Positions 1 to 5,264 of a stretch of DNA of 5,264 nucleotides are shown here, piece by piece (position 1 is the stretch's first letter; each line of letters begins with the position of its first letter). The position numbers and the translations under genes are program-made. The stretch is from Nitrospirota bacterium (GTDB taxonomy: Bacteria; Nitrospirota; UBA9217): the NCBI GenBank assembly GCA_017885365.1, contig JAFNGD010000452.1, forward strand, positions 1 through 5,264, written 5' to 3'. The notes below the pieces were generated by a model that searched no databases, was not told the DNA's origin, and saw only the letters and a list, made by a program, of their open reading frames with translations.

Positions 1-2
1 CT

Positions 3-287
3 GACGAACGCGGCAACGAGCTTGGTGCGGAATTTTGCTCCAAGGACTTTGCTCCTCCGCTCCACGGAAAGCTTCCAGAGGTTCCTGCCGATCAGGAAGA
101 TGACCGCGGCAAGCAGCAGGAAGTTCGCGTTAATGAGGATGAGGATGAGGAGGTTGTCCGAGAGTGGCCCTTCGAACCCGCGGTACTTGATCTGGAGAAG
201 GATGGCTGCCGCGGAAAGCAGCAGGAGAACGGTCACGGTGATGATGCCTTTGAGGCCCGTGGTCCCCTCTCGTTCGGTGGTATTCAT
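3..287 (-). CDS. NtrY-like sensor histidine kinase, N-terminal part (truncated by window edge)
   Basis: Partial gene: only the first 95 residues are present, and the HAMP, PAS and kinase domains expected of this family lie beyond the left edge. The visible part has a short polar N-terminus, a first membrane helix at about residues 14-32, a short external loop (about 33-44, KYRGFEGPLSDN) and a second helix at about 45-67. It is followed by RNLWKLSVERR (residues 68-78) and then VLGAKFRTKLVAAFV (81-95). The pattern of RN-x-x-KL, ERR, LG-x-x-F-R-TKL and AFV after a helix is the juxtamembrane signature I know from NtrY-type nitrogen-regulation kinases of deltaproteobacteria, which usually partner an NtrX response regulator. 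The ATG at 285-287 is the only reasonable start in frame, although no good Shine-Dalgarno sequence lies at normal distance; an AAGGA occurs about 24 nt upstream. The family call is fairly safe; nitrogen sensing as the actual signal is not shown. Confidence 0.8.
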   Translation of the reverse strand, partial: MNTTEREGTTGLKGIITVTVLLLLSAAAILLQIKYRGFEGPLSDNLLILILINANFLLLAAVIFLIGRNLWKLSVERRSKVLGAKFRTKLVAAFV

Positions 288-314
288 GGCAGGTGCAGGA
301 TACCAAAACGGTCC

Positions 315-339
315 TTCAAAAGCAAGGCTTGCTTTTGAA
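315..339. repeat. Perfect 25-nt palindrome in the divergent intergenic region
   Basis: The arm TTCAAAAGCAAG (315-326) is followed by one base (G327) and then its exact complement CTTGCTTTTGAA (328-339). It lies 6 nt upstream of the -35 box of the LysM gene promoter and 28 nt before the start codon of the ntrY-like gene. This is the geometry of an operator for a dimeric regulator acting on one or both divergent genes. As RNA in the ntrY-like leader it could also fold as a hairpin. No gene reads into it on the plus strand, so a terminator role is less likely. The repeat is seen directly; the function is inferred. Confidence 0.6.
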
Positions 340-342
340 TTT

Positions 343-359
343 CTCTTGACAAACAAGAG
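343..359. repeat. Short dyad overlapping the -35 box of the LysM gene
   Basis: CTCTTG (343-348), a 5-nt spacer, then CAAGAG (354-359) form a perfect 6-bp-arm inverted repeat. It covers the TTGACA box at 346-351, so a protein bound here would occlude RNA polymerase. Six-base arms can arise by chance, so the support is modest, but the position next to the larger palindrome at 315-339 makes it worth listing. Confidence 0.3.
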
Positions 360-375
360 GTTTCTCGGCTATCTT
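346..375 (+). promoter_or_regulatory. Sigma-70-type promoter for the LysM gene
   Basis: A perfect -35 box TTGACA (346-351) is separated by 18 nt from a -10-like TATCTT (370-375). Transcription would begin near 382, giving a leader of about 50 nt before the start at 433. This is the best promoter match in the divergent region and it sits directly downstream of two inverted repeats. Confidence 0.65.
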
Positions 376-382
376 AAAGAAA

Positions 383-410
383 ATTATGACCCTCAGCGTT
401 GCGGAATCAA
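383..410 (-). promoter_or_regulatory. Possible sigma-70 promoter for the ntrY-like gene
   Basis: Read on the minus strand, TTGATT (405-410) and CATAAT (383-388) are 16 nt apart. Transcription would start near 376 and give a leader of roughly 90 nt containing the palindrome at 315-339. Its -10 box lies only 7 nt from that of the plus-strand promoter (370-375), so both promoters could not be occupied together. The match is moderate and a weaker alternative (TTGCTT, 17 nt, TATCCT; 297-302 for the -10) exists closer to the gene. Confidence 0.3.
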
Positions 411-422
411 TGATATCCGTTC

Positions 423-428
423 AGGAGG
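423..428 (+). promoter_or_regulatory. Shine-Dalgarno sequence that fixes the LysM gene start
   Basis: A perfect AGGAGG precedes two consecutive ATG codons at 430 and 433. The spacing is 1 nt to the first and 4 nt to the second, so 433 is the more plausible start. This site also shows that the much longer open frame beginning at position 22 is not used, because that extension lies antisense to the ntrY-like gene. Confidence 0.7.
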
Positions 429-432
429 AATG

Positions 433-1668
433 ATGACAGAGACCAGCAGGTCGATCCCGTCAGTCCGTACCGTACAGAGCGCTCTCATCCTTCTTGTCAT
501 TGCGCTGTACCCCGCGACCGCATGGCTCCAGGAGCAGCAGGCAGGGAGCACTGCAGCGCCGCCCCAGCAGCCGGCAGCCGTAGCCACCGCACCGGCACCG
601 ACGCCGGCTCCGGAACAGCAGGGAAAATACGAGATCCGGCAGGGCGATACGCTCTGGGACATCGCGAATGCCTTCTACCGCGATCCATTCCTCTGGCCGC
701 TCATTTGGAAATCGAACCCATCCATCAACGATCCCGACCTTATCTATCCGGGCACTGCCCTGGTCATCCCGAGCCTCGCGCCGGTCGAACGGGCCATGAG
801 CGCTCCGGAGGAAGCAGCGCCTGTCCAGGAAAAAGTCGTGGAGACGCCCGCTGCCCCGACAGAAGCCGCTGCCACCGCTCCACCGGAAGAGACTGCGGTC
901 CCCTCCCTATTCCGGCAGAAAGCGGTCGAGTCAGCAGAACCGGCGGTTACGACCCCGGGCAGCAAGCTCATTCTGCCTGAGGCGGCCGCCACACCGATCA
1001 TTGACAAGTACGCCATGCTCGGCGCGGGATTCATCAGCGAGGAGTCCAGCAAGGACTTCCTGCAAGGCCCCGTGGAAGATCCTTCCCGGAGGGGTGAGGT
1101 GGGCAACATCCTAGCGGCTGACCAGCAGGTCTACATCGTTGTCCGCTCCCGTGAAGCGGTCAACGTCGGGGACCGTTTCCTGATCTTCGAAGAGGTCCAC
1201 AAGGTGAGACACCCGATCACCCGCCACGACTACGGTAAGCTCTACAAGGTCAACGGGGTCGCGAAGGTCACGGGGACGAAGGAGGATGGCCTCTATACTG
1301 CCCGCATCACGCTCTCCTTCGATGTCGCCATGAAAGGGAACCTGCTCACCCCCTACGAGGAGCCGACGCTGATCTACCCGTCCAAGCAAAAACAGGCAAA
1401 GAACCTCACCGGCTACATCCTCGAGGTAACGGACCGGAGGTCCATCAACGGACAATCGGACATTGTCTATCTGGATAAGGGAAAAGAGGATGGTGTCGAC
1501 CCCGGGGACCGGTTCATCGTGATGAGCGAACCGAACCCGTCAACGGGCGTCAGACACCAGATCGGCGAGGTGCAGGTCATTATCGTGAAAGCGCGTACGG
1601 CAACAGCTATCGTGCAGAAAAGCATCGACACCCTGTCGAAGGGTTATGCCATCGTCTTCAAGAATTAG
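433..1668 (+). CDS. Exported LysM-domain protein with duplicated FlgT_C-like C-terminal half
   Basis: The 411-residue product begins with a Sec-type signal: a polar/basic start with R6 and R12, a hydrophobic core SALILLVIALYPATA (16-30), and possible cleavage after PATA. There is no lipobox and no cysteine. A Pro/Ala/Gln-rich linker (about 38-63) leads to one LysM domain at 66-114 (YEIRQGDTLWDIANAFY ... DPDLIYPGTALVIP), a fold that binds peptidoglycan glycan chains. A second Ala/Pro/Glu-rich linker (about 115-185) leads to a C-terminal region with two related units: VYIVVRSREAVNVGDRFLIF (233-252) and VYLDKGKEDGVDPGDRFIVM (345-364), each followed by a Gly-rich beta stretch and ending near GNLLTP or GYAIVF. 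This VY...G..DGV.PGDRF...G...V pattern resembles the C-terminal domain of flagellar assembly protein FlgT. A periplasmic, wall-anchored role is likely; a flagellar link is only suggested. The next gene is convergent. Start 430 is an alternative (412 residues). Confidence 0.85.
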   Translation: MTETSRSIPSVRTVQSALILLVIALYPATAWLQEQQAGSTAAPPQQPAAVATAPAPTPAPEQQGKYEIRQGDTLWDIANAFYRDPFLWPLIWKSNPSINDPDLIYPGTALVIPSLAPVERAMSAPEEAAPVQEKVVETPAAPTEAAATAPPEETAVPSLFRQKAVESAEPAVTTPGSKLILPEAAATPIIDKYAMLGAGFISEESSKDFLQGPVEDPSRRGEVGNILAADQQVYIVVRSREAVNVGDRFLIFEEVHKVRHPITRHDYGKLYKVNGVAKVTGTKEDGLYTARITLSFDVAMKGNLLTPYEEPTLIYPSKQKQAKNLTGYILEVTDRRSINGQSDIVYLDKGKEDGVDPGDRFIVMSEPNPSTGVRHQIGEVQVIIVKARTATAIVQKSIDTLSKGYAIVFKN

Positions 1669-1723
1669 CATTACGCGGCCGGTTGTTCAGTCTGACCGGT
1701 CCGAGTAGCCCCTCCTCACGAAC

Positions 1724-1765
1724 ATCGAGTTCCAGGCGGCGAGATCACGCTGCCTGGTACTCGAT
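1724..1765. repeat. 42-nt imperfect inverted repeat across the end of the diguanylate cyclase gene
   Basis: The left arm (1724-1741) is ATCGAGT, T, CCAGGC, G, GCG. A 6-nt loop (1742-1747) follows, then CGC, T, GCCTGG, T, ACTCGAT (1748-1765). Sixteen of eighteen positions pair as Watson-Crick; one is G.T and one T-T. The loop contains the stop codon of the minus-strand diguanylate cyclase gene, and the right arm encodes its last six residues. It lies 55 nt beyond the stop of the convergent LysM gene. There is no T-tract, so it is not a textbook intrinsic terminator, but it may stabilise or end transcripts from both sides. Confidence 0.5.
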
Positions 1766-2608
1766 CTCCCGGTGCTTGATCCTGTTCTTCCCCGAGTGCT
1801 TCACGGAATACATGAACGCGTCCGCGACCTTGATCATGCCGTCCACGGAGTCCGGCGGCGTGCGAAAGGTCACGACGCCGATGCTGAAGGTCACCGGCCA
1901 TCCCTTCCTGCCCATAGCCGCTTGCAGGCTCAGCTGTACCTTCTGTATGACCACGGAGGCGGCGTCGTAGCCGGTCTCCGGAAGCAAGAGTGCGAATTCG
2001 TCCCCGCCGAGCCGGGCGATCGAGTCAGTGGCGCGAATATTGTTCGTAATGGTGGCCGCGACCAGGGCAAGGAGTTCATCGCCCGTGCTGTGCCCCCATC
2101 GGTCGTTCACGGCCTTGAAATCATCGATGTCCAGATAGGCGACCGTGAAGGGGTGCTGGTACCTGCCCGCCCGCTTGATCTCCCGGGACGCGATCTCGGC
2201 GAAATAGCGGGAATTCGCCACCCGGGTCAGGTAATCCGTCCTCGCCATCTCCCTCTCCCGCTCCAGCGAAATCCGCAGTGACGAGACCGTCAGGTTCACG
2301 ACCAGGAAAAAACCGAGTTTGGTCAGGAGATTGAGATAGGGGATCGCGGGATGGACGTCGTCCGGCATGGTGAGCACGTCGGCCACGTACCAGGCGATGC
2401 CGCTCATCAGTGATATGGCAATGCCCGCTTGTTTGCCTGCGAACCAGGTGACAAGAAATACGGGGACAAGATAGAACACCACGAAGGAAAAGTCGGAGCC
2501 CGTAACATAGTCGATAGCCCAGAGGACAAGGACCAGGACGACTCCCGCCGACACAATGCATCGCTTCGACTGACGCTGGAGGAATTCGATCACCTGCATC
2601 ATGATCAT
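1745..2608 (-). CDS. Membrane-bound diguanylate cyclase (GGDEF protein)
   Basis: The 287-residue product makes c-di-GMP from two GTP at the inner face of the membrane. Four hydrophobic helices occupy about 17-35, 40-58, 61-79 and 91-111, a compact MASE-like sensory module whose ligand is unknown. A short linker with LEREREMARTDYLTR leads to the GGDEF domain (about 122-287). Catalytic features look intact: D160 (metal; LDIDDFK), N168 and D177 (guanine contacts in NDRWGHSTGDE), and GGDEF at 201-205. R192-A-T-D195 lies exactly five residues before GGDEF, the position of the RxxD product-inhibition site. I chose the ATG at 2608 because AAGGA precedes it by 7 nt; in-frame ATGs at 2602 and 2599 also exist, and a longer frame reaching 2857 would overlap the upstream gene. 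It lies 20 nt behind that gene, probably in one operon. Confidence 0.93.
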   Translation of the reverse strand: MIMMQVIEFLQRQSKRCIVSAGVVLVLVLWAIDYVTGSDFSFVVFYLVPVFLVTWFAGKQAGIAISLMSGIAWYVADVLTMPDDVHPAIPYLNLLTKLGFFLVVNLTVSSLRISLEREREMARTDYLTRVANSRYFAEIASREIKRAGRYQHPFTVAYLDIDDFKAVNDRWGHSTGDELLALVAATITNNIRATDSIARLGGDEFALLLPETGYDAASVVIQKVQLSLQAAMGRKGWPVTFSIGVVTFRTPPDSVDGMIKVADAFMYSVKHSGKNRIKHREIEYQAA

Positions 2609-2628
2609 GGCACGGTCCTTTCCCTGAA

Positions 2629-3369
2629 CTATGTCACCTCGACCGACGCCTTCGGATCGAAGGGATTGGTGCGCACTGCCAGTGAGAACAGATAGGGATA
2701 CTCGTTCTTGAGATGCCGCATATAGGACAGCCATTCGATCAGCAGGATCACATAGGCGCGCTTGATGTCCCCGGCGATATGGTCGCAGTCCGGCCGCTGC
2801 AGCGCCCGGACGTCCGCGCGCGAATCCAGTTCCTCCATGAGGTGGAACACCGCCCACAGGAGCTCGGTGAAGGTCTCGTGTTCGAGGAGATTCTGGTTCT
2901 CAAGAAGACGGAGCAGAAAGCCCCGGCGTGCGGTCACGAACTGTTTGAGCTCGGCCAGGTCGCCCCGCGTGCAGTCCATGGCAACCCGGTGCGCCTTCAG
3001 GTCCTGGATCGCGCTGACGAACTGTTCATCCGTCCACGCCCCGGTCACGACGAGCTTTGCGCCGAGCGATCCGGCATCGGTATCGTAGACGACAAAGTAT
3101 TTCAGCAGCTTCGTGCCCACCTCGCTGAAGAACGCTCCGATGACCATGTTCAGCTTCTTCAGCAGGGCCATCCGCTCGCGGATGCGCAGGAACCGGTCGA
3201 CGATGAAGGTCACGAGCAGGACCTGGATGGGGACGAAGGCAAGGTCCTGGAAGAGGTAGAAGAACGTATCCCGCTCTGCATGGAAGATGGCGATCTGGAG
3301 GAAATAGAGCAGCGTCGCGGCCGCCATGAGCGTGATTGCCAGGGTGACCTGCCATCGGCTCTGCTTCAT
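2629..3369 (-). CDS. Conserved membrane protein of unknown function, two membrane helices
   Basis: I do not recognise a named family for this 246-residue protein. Two hydrophobic helices, at about 8-29 (VTLAITLMAAATLLYFLQIAIF) and 36-58 (containing FVPIQVLLVTFIVDRF), are joined by a short loop. A charged juxtamembrane stretch RIRERMALLKKLNMVIGAFFSEVG (62-85) follows, then a largely helical, soluble region to the end with several buried-looking Trp and Tyr residues (EWLSYMRHLKNEYPYLFSLA, 212-231). No enzyme motif is visible. The start at 3369 is supported by GAGGGGGAG with a 5-nt spacer. It is the first gene of a two-gene operon with the diguanylate cyclase 20 nt downstream, which suggests, without proving, that it modulates or partners that enzyme in the membrane. 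The coding call is secure; function is open. Confidence 0.85.
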   Translation of the reverse strand: MKQSRWQVTLAITLMAAATLLYFLQIAIFHAERDTFFYLFQDLAFVPIQVLLVTFIVDRFLRIRERMALLKKLNMVIGAFFSEVGTKLLKYFVVYDTDAGSLGAKLVVTGAWTDEQFVSAIQDLKAHRVAMDCTRGDLAELKQFVTARRGFLLRLLENQNLLEHETFTELLWAVFHLMEELDSRADVRALQRPDCDHIAGDIKRAYVILLIEWLSYMRHLKNEYPYLFSLAVRTNPFDPKASVEVT

Positions 3370-3442
3370 GCAAACTCCCCCTCATCCATCATCGAACTCA
3401 CAGCCCTTCCGGAGATGGCCGTAGCACCGAATATATGGTTAT

Positions 3443-3472
3443 ATTATATACCAGAATCGGATGGAACGTAAA
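3443..3472 (-). promoter_or_regulatory. Promoter of the membrane protein/diguanylate cyclase operon
   Basis: On the minus strand, TTTACG (3467-3472) and a perfect TATAAT (3443-3448) are 18 nt apart. The surrounding bases 3431-3450 are almost entirely A and T, in sharp contrast to the rest of the window. Transcription would start near 3436 and leave a leader of about 65 nt before the start codon at 3369. The -10 box is strong and the -35 box matches at four of six positions. Confidence 0.6.
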
Positions 3473-3497
3473 CAGACCGTGCCCGGAGCCCAAATAA

Positions 3498-3529
3498 TGG
3501 GAAAGGCGGTCATCAGACCGCCTTTCCCG
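3498..3529 (-). terminator. Intrinsic terminator of the DUF4337 gene
   Basis: A perfect 13-bp stem pairs GGGAAAGGCGGTC (3499-3511) with GACCGCCTTTCCC (3516-3528) around the 4-nt loop ATCA. A T.G pair can extend it by one base on each side. Read on the minus strand it is followed by ATTATTT, a reasonable U-rich tail; on the plus strand no T-tract follows. It lies 67 nt beyond the DUF4337 stop codon and upstream of the promoter of the next operon, so it should insulate the two units. Confidence 0.75.
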
Positions 3530-3541
3530 TGCTGCTGCTCC

Positions 3542-3593
3542 CCGCAGTAAGCTGCGGAAACTGCGCTGGCTCCCGGATCCCGGCGAGGCCGGG
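3542..3593 (-). other. Two small stem-loops in the DUF4337 3' untranslated region
   Basis: CCGCAG (3542-3547) pairs with CTGCGG (3552-3557) around TAAG, and CCCGGC (3579-3584) pairs with GCCGGG (3588-3593) around GAG. Both lie between the DUF4337 stop codon and the strong terminator hairpin, so the predicted transcript ends with three consecutive stems. The first stem begins only 2 nt after the stop codon. Function is unknown; they may protect the 3' end. Confidence 0.4.
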
Positions 3594-3595
3594 CA

Positions 3596-4132
3596 TTATT
3601 TCATGAACAGGAAGAATCCGTTGAAGAAGTACAGCAGGCCGAAGCAGCCCGCGCCCATGCCGATGAACCAGAACAGTTTCTTTTTCATGAGAGCCGCAAT
3701 GGAGGAGAGCAGGATCGCGATCTGCAGGAACATCGCCGCCATGCCGAAAGCACCGGAATGCTTTTGCGATAGGTCGCGCAGCTTTTCGAGGTCTTCGGCC
3801 TTCTTTTTGATCTCCTCCTTCTCTTTTTCGTAGCGTTCGATCTTTTCCTTGTAGGCTCCGATCCGCTTCTCGTAATCCGCTGCCACGGAGCGGGACATGC
3901 CCTTGTTCGCCTTGAGGTCCATCTCGAACTTTTCCTTCTGGAGCTCATAGACATATCCCTTGATGCTCTTCGATTGGAAATAGGCCCACTGGTCCGATGC
4001 CTGAGACTGGGACATCACGGACCGGGTCGAGAACCCCCCGCCTTTCAGCGTCGAGAGCGTTGCGCAGACCGCGAAGATCACGGTCGTGAGCGCGAGATAG
4101 TTGAGCCACGGTTCCTTCTTTTCCTCTGCCAT
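3596..4132 (-). CDS. DUF4337 family membrane protein
   Basis: The 178-residue protein has a charged start (MAEEKKEP), a first membrane helix at about 11-29, a periplasmic or cytoplasmic middle region, and two closely spaced C-terminal helices at about 129-148 and 153-174. The middle begins with SQASDQWAYFQSKSIKGYVYE (43-63), the Q-A-S-D-Q-W-A-Y-x-Q-x-K-S-I-K signature I associate with DUF4337. It continues into a highly charged coiled-coil-like stretch (about 84-121, rich in Lys and Glu). No enzymatic residues are evident and the family has no firm function known to me. The start at 4132 is supported by GGAGG with a 4-nt spacer. The gene has its own promoter (4176-4204) and terminator (3498-3529), so it appears to be monocistronic. 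Confidence 0.88.
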   Translation of the reverse strand: MAEEKKEPWLNYLALTTVIFAVCATLSTLKGGGFSTRSVMSQSQASDQWAYFQSKSIKGYVYELQKEKFEMDLKANKGMSRSVAADYEKRIGAYKEKIERYEKEKEEIKKKAEDLEKLRDLSQKHSGAFGMAAMFLQIAILLSSIAALMKKKLFWFIGMGAGCFGLLYFFNGFFLFMK

Positions 4133-4175
4133 ACGTCCTCCGTTGAGTAAGATAATAATAGATCTTCAGCGGCGA

Positions 4176-4204
4176 ATAATACCGAAAATCAAATGTGGAG
4201 TCAA
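4176..4204 (-). promoter_or_regulatory. Sigma-70-type promoter of the DUF4337 gene
   Basis: Read on the minus strand, TTGACT (4199-4204) and TATTAT (4176-4181) are separated by the optimal 17 nt; each box matches consensus at five of six positions. Transcription would start near 4169, leaving a leader of about 37 nt that contains GGAGG before the ATG at 4132. Confidence 0.7.
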
Positions 4205-4247
4205 GACCTTATCGTGGTATTCCCGAGAATGGTCCTGTATCCGCAAA

Positions 4248-4256
4248 TGCTATACT
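4248..4256 (+). promoter_or_regulatory. Possible extended -10 promoter for ald
   Basis: TGC-TATACT (4248-4256) matches an extended -10 element, and no convincing -35 box is found 16-19 nt upstream. Transcription would begin near 4263, at the edge of the Shine-Dalgarno sequence AGGAGG (4263-4268), leaving a leader of only about 13 nt. That is unusually short and may mean the true promoter lies a little further upstream. Confidence 0.3.
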
Positions 4257-4275
4257 TAAGGCAGGAGGAAGGCCC

Positions 4276-5264
4276 ATGATCATCGGCGTGCCGAAAGAGG
4301 TCAAGACCGAGGAGTTCCGTGTCGGTCTCACACCCACGGGAACGCGTGAGGTCGCCCGGGATGGCCACCGGGTCATCATCGAGACGGGCGCCGGAGAGGG
4401 AAGCGGTTTCTCCAATGATGAATATGGGAAGGCAGGCGCAGAGATCTCGAGCCGGGAGACTGTCTACGGACAGGCGGAGCTGATCGTCAAGGTGAAGGAA
4501 CCGCTTCGCCAGGAGTACGACCTTCTCCGTGAAGATGTCGCGCTCTTCACCTATCTCCACCTCGCGCCGAACCCCGGGTTGACGAAGGTTCTGCTCACGA
4601 AGAAGATCACCGGTCTGGCATACGAGACCCTGGAGAAAGACCGGCGGCTCCCCCTGCTCGCTCCCATGAGCGAGGTCGCCGGCCGCATGGCGCCGCTCAT
4701 GGCTGCCTTCTATCTCCAGCGGTTCAAGGGCGGCTCGGGCATCCTGCCGACTGGTGTATCGGGCGTCCGGCCCGGCAAGGTCGTGATCCTCGGCGCCGGC
4801 GTCGTGGGGACCAATGCGGCACGCGTCGCCATGGGGCTGGGCATGGAGACCGTGGTGATCAACCGGAACCCTGCAGGGCTCCAGCGCATCGACGAGCAGT
4901 TCAAGGGCCGCGTGCGGACCCTGCCTCACTCTGCCCACGCGGTCGAGGAGGAGATCAGGGATGCCGATATCGTCATCGGCGCGATCCTCGTGCCAGGAGG
5001 CAGGACACCCATCCTGATAACCCGGGAGATGCTCGGAACGATGAAGCGCGGCTCCGTGATCGTGGACGTATCCGTGGACCAGGGCGGGTGCGTCGAAACA
5101 TCGCGGCCGACCACCCACGACGATCCTGTGTTCGAGGTTGACGGCATCATCCACTACTGTGTTGCCAACATGCCGGGCGCCTACCCGCGCACGTCCACCC
5201 TCGCGCTCACGAACGCGACGCTGCCCTATGTGAAGCTGCTGGCGAACAAGGGGATCGAGAAGGC
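4276..5264 (+). CDS. ald: Alanine dehydrogenase (C-terminus beyond window)
   Basis: The first 329 residues are visible of a family usually about 370 long. The enzyme reversibly deaminates L-alanine to pyruvate and ammonia with a nicotinamide cofactor, normally as a cytoplasmic hexamer. Catalytic and substrate residues known from the Mycobacterium and Bacillus enzymes are all present: R15 (EFRVGLTP), K74 (VKVKEP), H95 (FTYLHLA), M131-S132 ([10 protein letters not shown]), D268 (VDQGGC) and N298 (YCVANMPGA). The dinucleotide-binding loop GAGVVG is at 173-178. At the end of the second Rossmann strand, where these enzymes carry an Asp that binds the NAD ribose, this protein has N196-R197 (VVINRNPAG), which may change cofactor preference. 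AGGAGG lies 7 nt before the ATG. It is divergent from the DUF4337 gene, with about 140 nt between. Confidence 0.95.
   Translation, partial: MIIGVPKEVKTEEFRVGLTPTGTREVARDGHRVIIETGAGEGSGFSNDEYGKAGAEISSRETVYGQAELIVKVKEPLRQEYDLLREDVALFTYLHLAPNPGLTKVLLTKKITGLAYETLEKDRRLPLLAPMSEVAGRMAPLMAAFYLQRFKGGSGILPTGVSGVRPGKVVILGAGVVGTNAARVAMGLGMETVVINRNPAGLQRIDEQFKGRVRTLPHSAHAVEEEIRDADIVIGAILVPGGRTPILITREMLGTMKRGSVIVDVSVDQGGCVETSRPTTHDDPVFEVDGIIHYCVANMPGAYPRTSTLALTNATLPYVKLLANKGIEK

Noticed and set aside
133..153. Repeated GATGAG hexamers resembling a tandem repeat
   Set aside because: They are alternating Leu/Ile codons of the second membrane helix of the ntrY-like protein (LLILILI).
288..345. Sigma-54 promoter before the ntrY-like gene
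   Set aside because: TTGCT is present within the palindrome, but no GG element occurs at the required spacing upstream on the minus strand.
22..432. N-terminal extension of the LysM gene frame back to an ATG at 22
   Set aside because: The extension is antisense to the ntrY-like gene, crosses the promoter at 346-375, places the signal peptide internally and ignores the AGGAGG at 423-428.
1679..1699. CCGGT...ACCGG hairpin just after the LysM gene as a terminator
   Set aside because: The stem is only 5 bp with an 11-nt loop and no T-tract; the longer repeat at 1724-1765 is a better candidate.
2609..2857. Upstream extension of the diguanylate cyclase frame to 2857
   Set aside because: It overlaps the end of the preceding gene in another frame, and reads as Arg/Gly/Ala-rich shadow sequence; the start at 2608 has a well-placed ribosome binding site.
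2713..3471. 252-codon open frame on the plus strand
   Set aside because: It is antisense to the membrane protein gene, has a charged low-information sequence and runs through the minus-strand promoter.
4201..5154. 317-codon open frame on the minus strand
   Set aside because: It is the antisense shadow of ald, with composition typical of a reversed high-GC gene and no recognisable domain.

Overview
The window (about 60% G+C by eye) is ordinary bacterial chromosome, with five complete or nearly readable genes plus one gene cut by the left edge. Gene content suggests a Gram-negative bacterium of the broad deltaproteobacterial type (Desulfobacterota and relatives) or Nitrospirota: an NtrY-type sensor kinase, a periplasmic LysM protein with a FlgT-like C-terminal half, a DUF4337 membrane protein, a membrane diguanylate cyclase and a biosynthetic/catabolic alanine dehydrogenase. 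This placement is an inference from gene families and not from any marker gene. I see no transposase, integrase, tRNA, rRNA, CRISPR array or plasmid/phage gene.

Layout. Positions 3-287 (minus) hold the N-terminal 95 residues of an NtrY-like histidine kinase running off the left edge. A 145-base divergent region (288-432) holds a perfect 12-bp-arm palindrome, a good plus-strand sigma-70 promoter and a possible minus-strand one. Positions 433-1668 (plus) encode an exported LysM protein. The convergent junction (1669-1744) runs into a 42-nt inverted repeat that spans the stop codon of the next gene. Positions 1745-2608 and 2629-3369 (both minus) form a two-gene operon: a conserved membrane protein of unknown function followed 20 nt later by a diguanylate cyclase with four membrane segments. 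Positions 3370-3595 hold the promoter of that operon and, at the other end, three stem-loops behind the next gene, one of them a good intrinsic terminator. Positions 3596-4132 (minus) encode a DUF4337 protein. From 4276 (plus) alanine dehydrogenase runs off the right edge, lacking only about its last 40 residues.

How the genes relate. Apart from the two-gene operon, each gene has its own promoter and they alternate in orientation, so the window looks like a set of independent units rather than one pathway. The membrane protein and the diguanylate cyclase are probably co-expressed, and could form a membrane signalling pair feeding c-di-GMP; that is inference.

I did not find convincing evidence of a new system. 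The most interesting points are the alanine dehydrogenase, where the NAD-discriminating aspartate is replaced by Asn-Arg, hinting at NADP(H) use; the duplicated FlgT_C-like half of the LysM protein; and the dyads in the ntrY-like/LysM divergent region.
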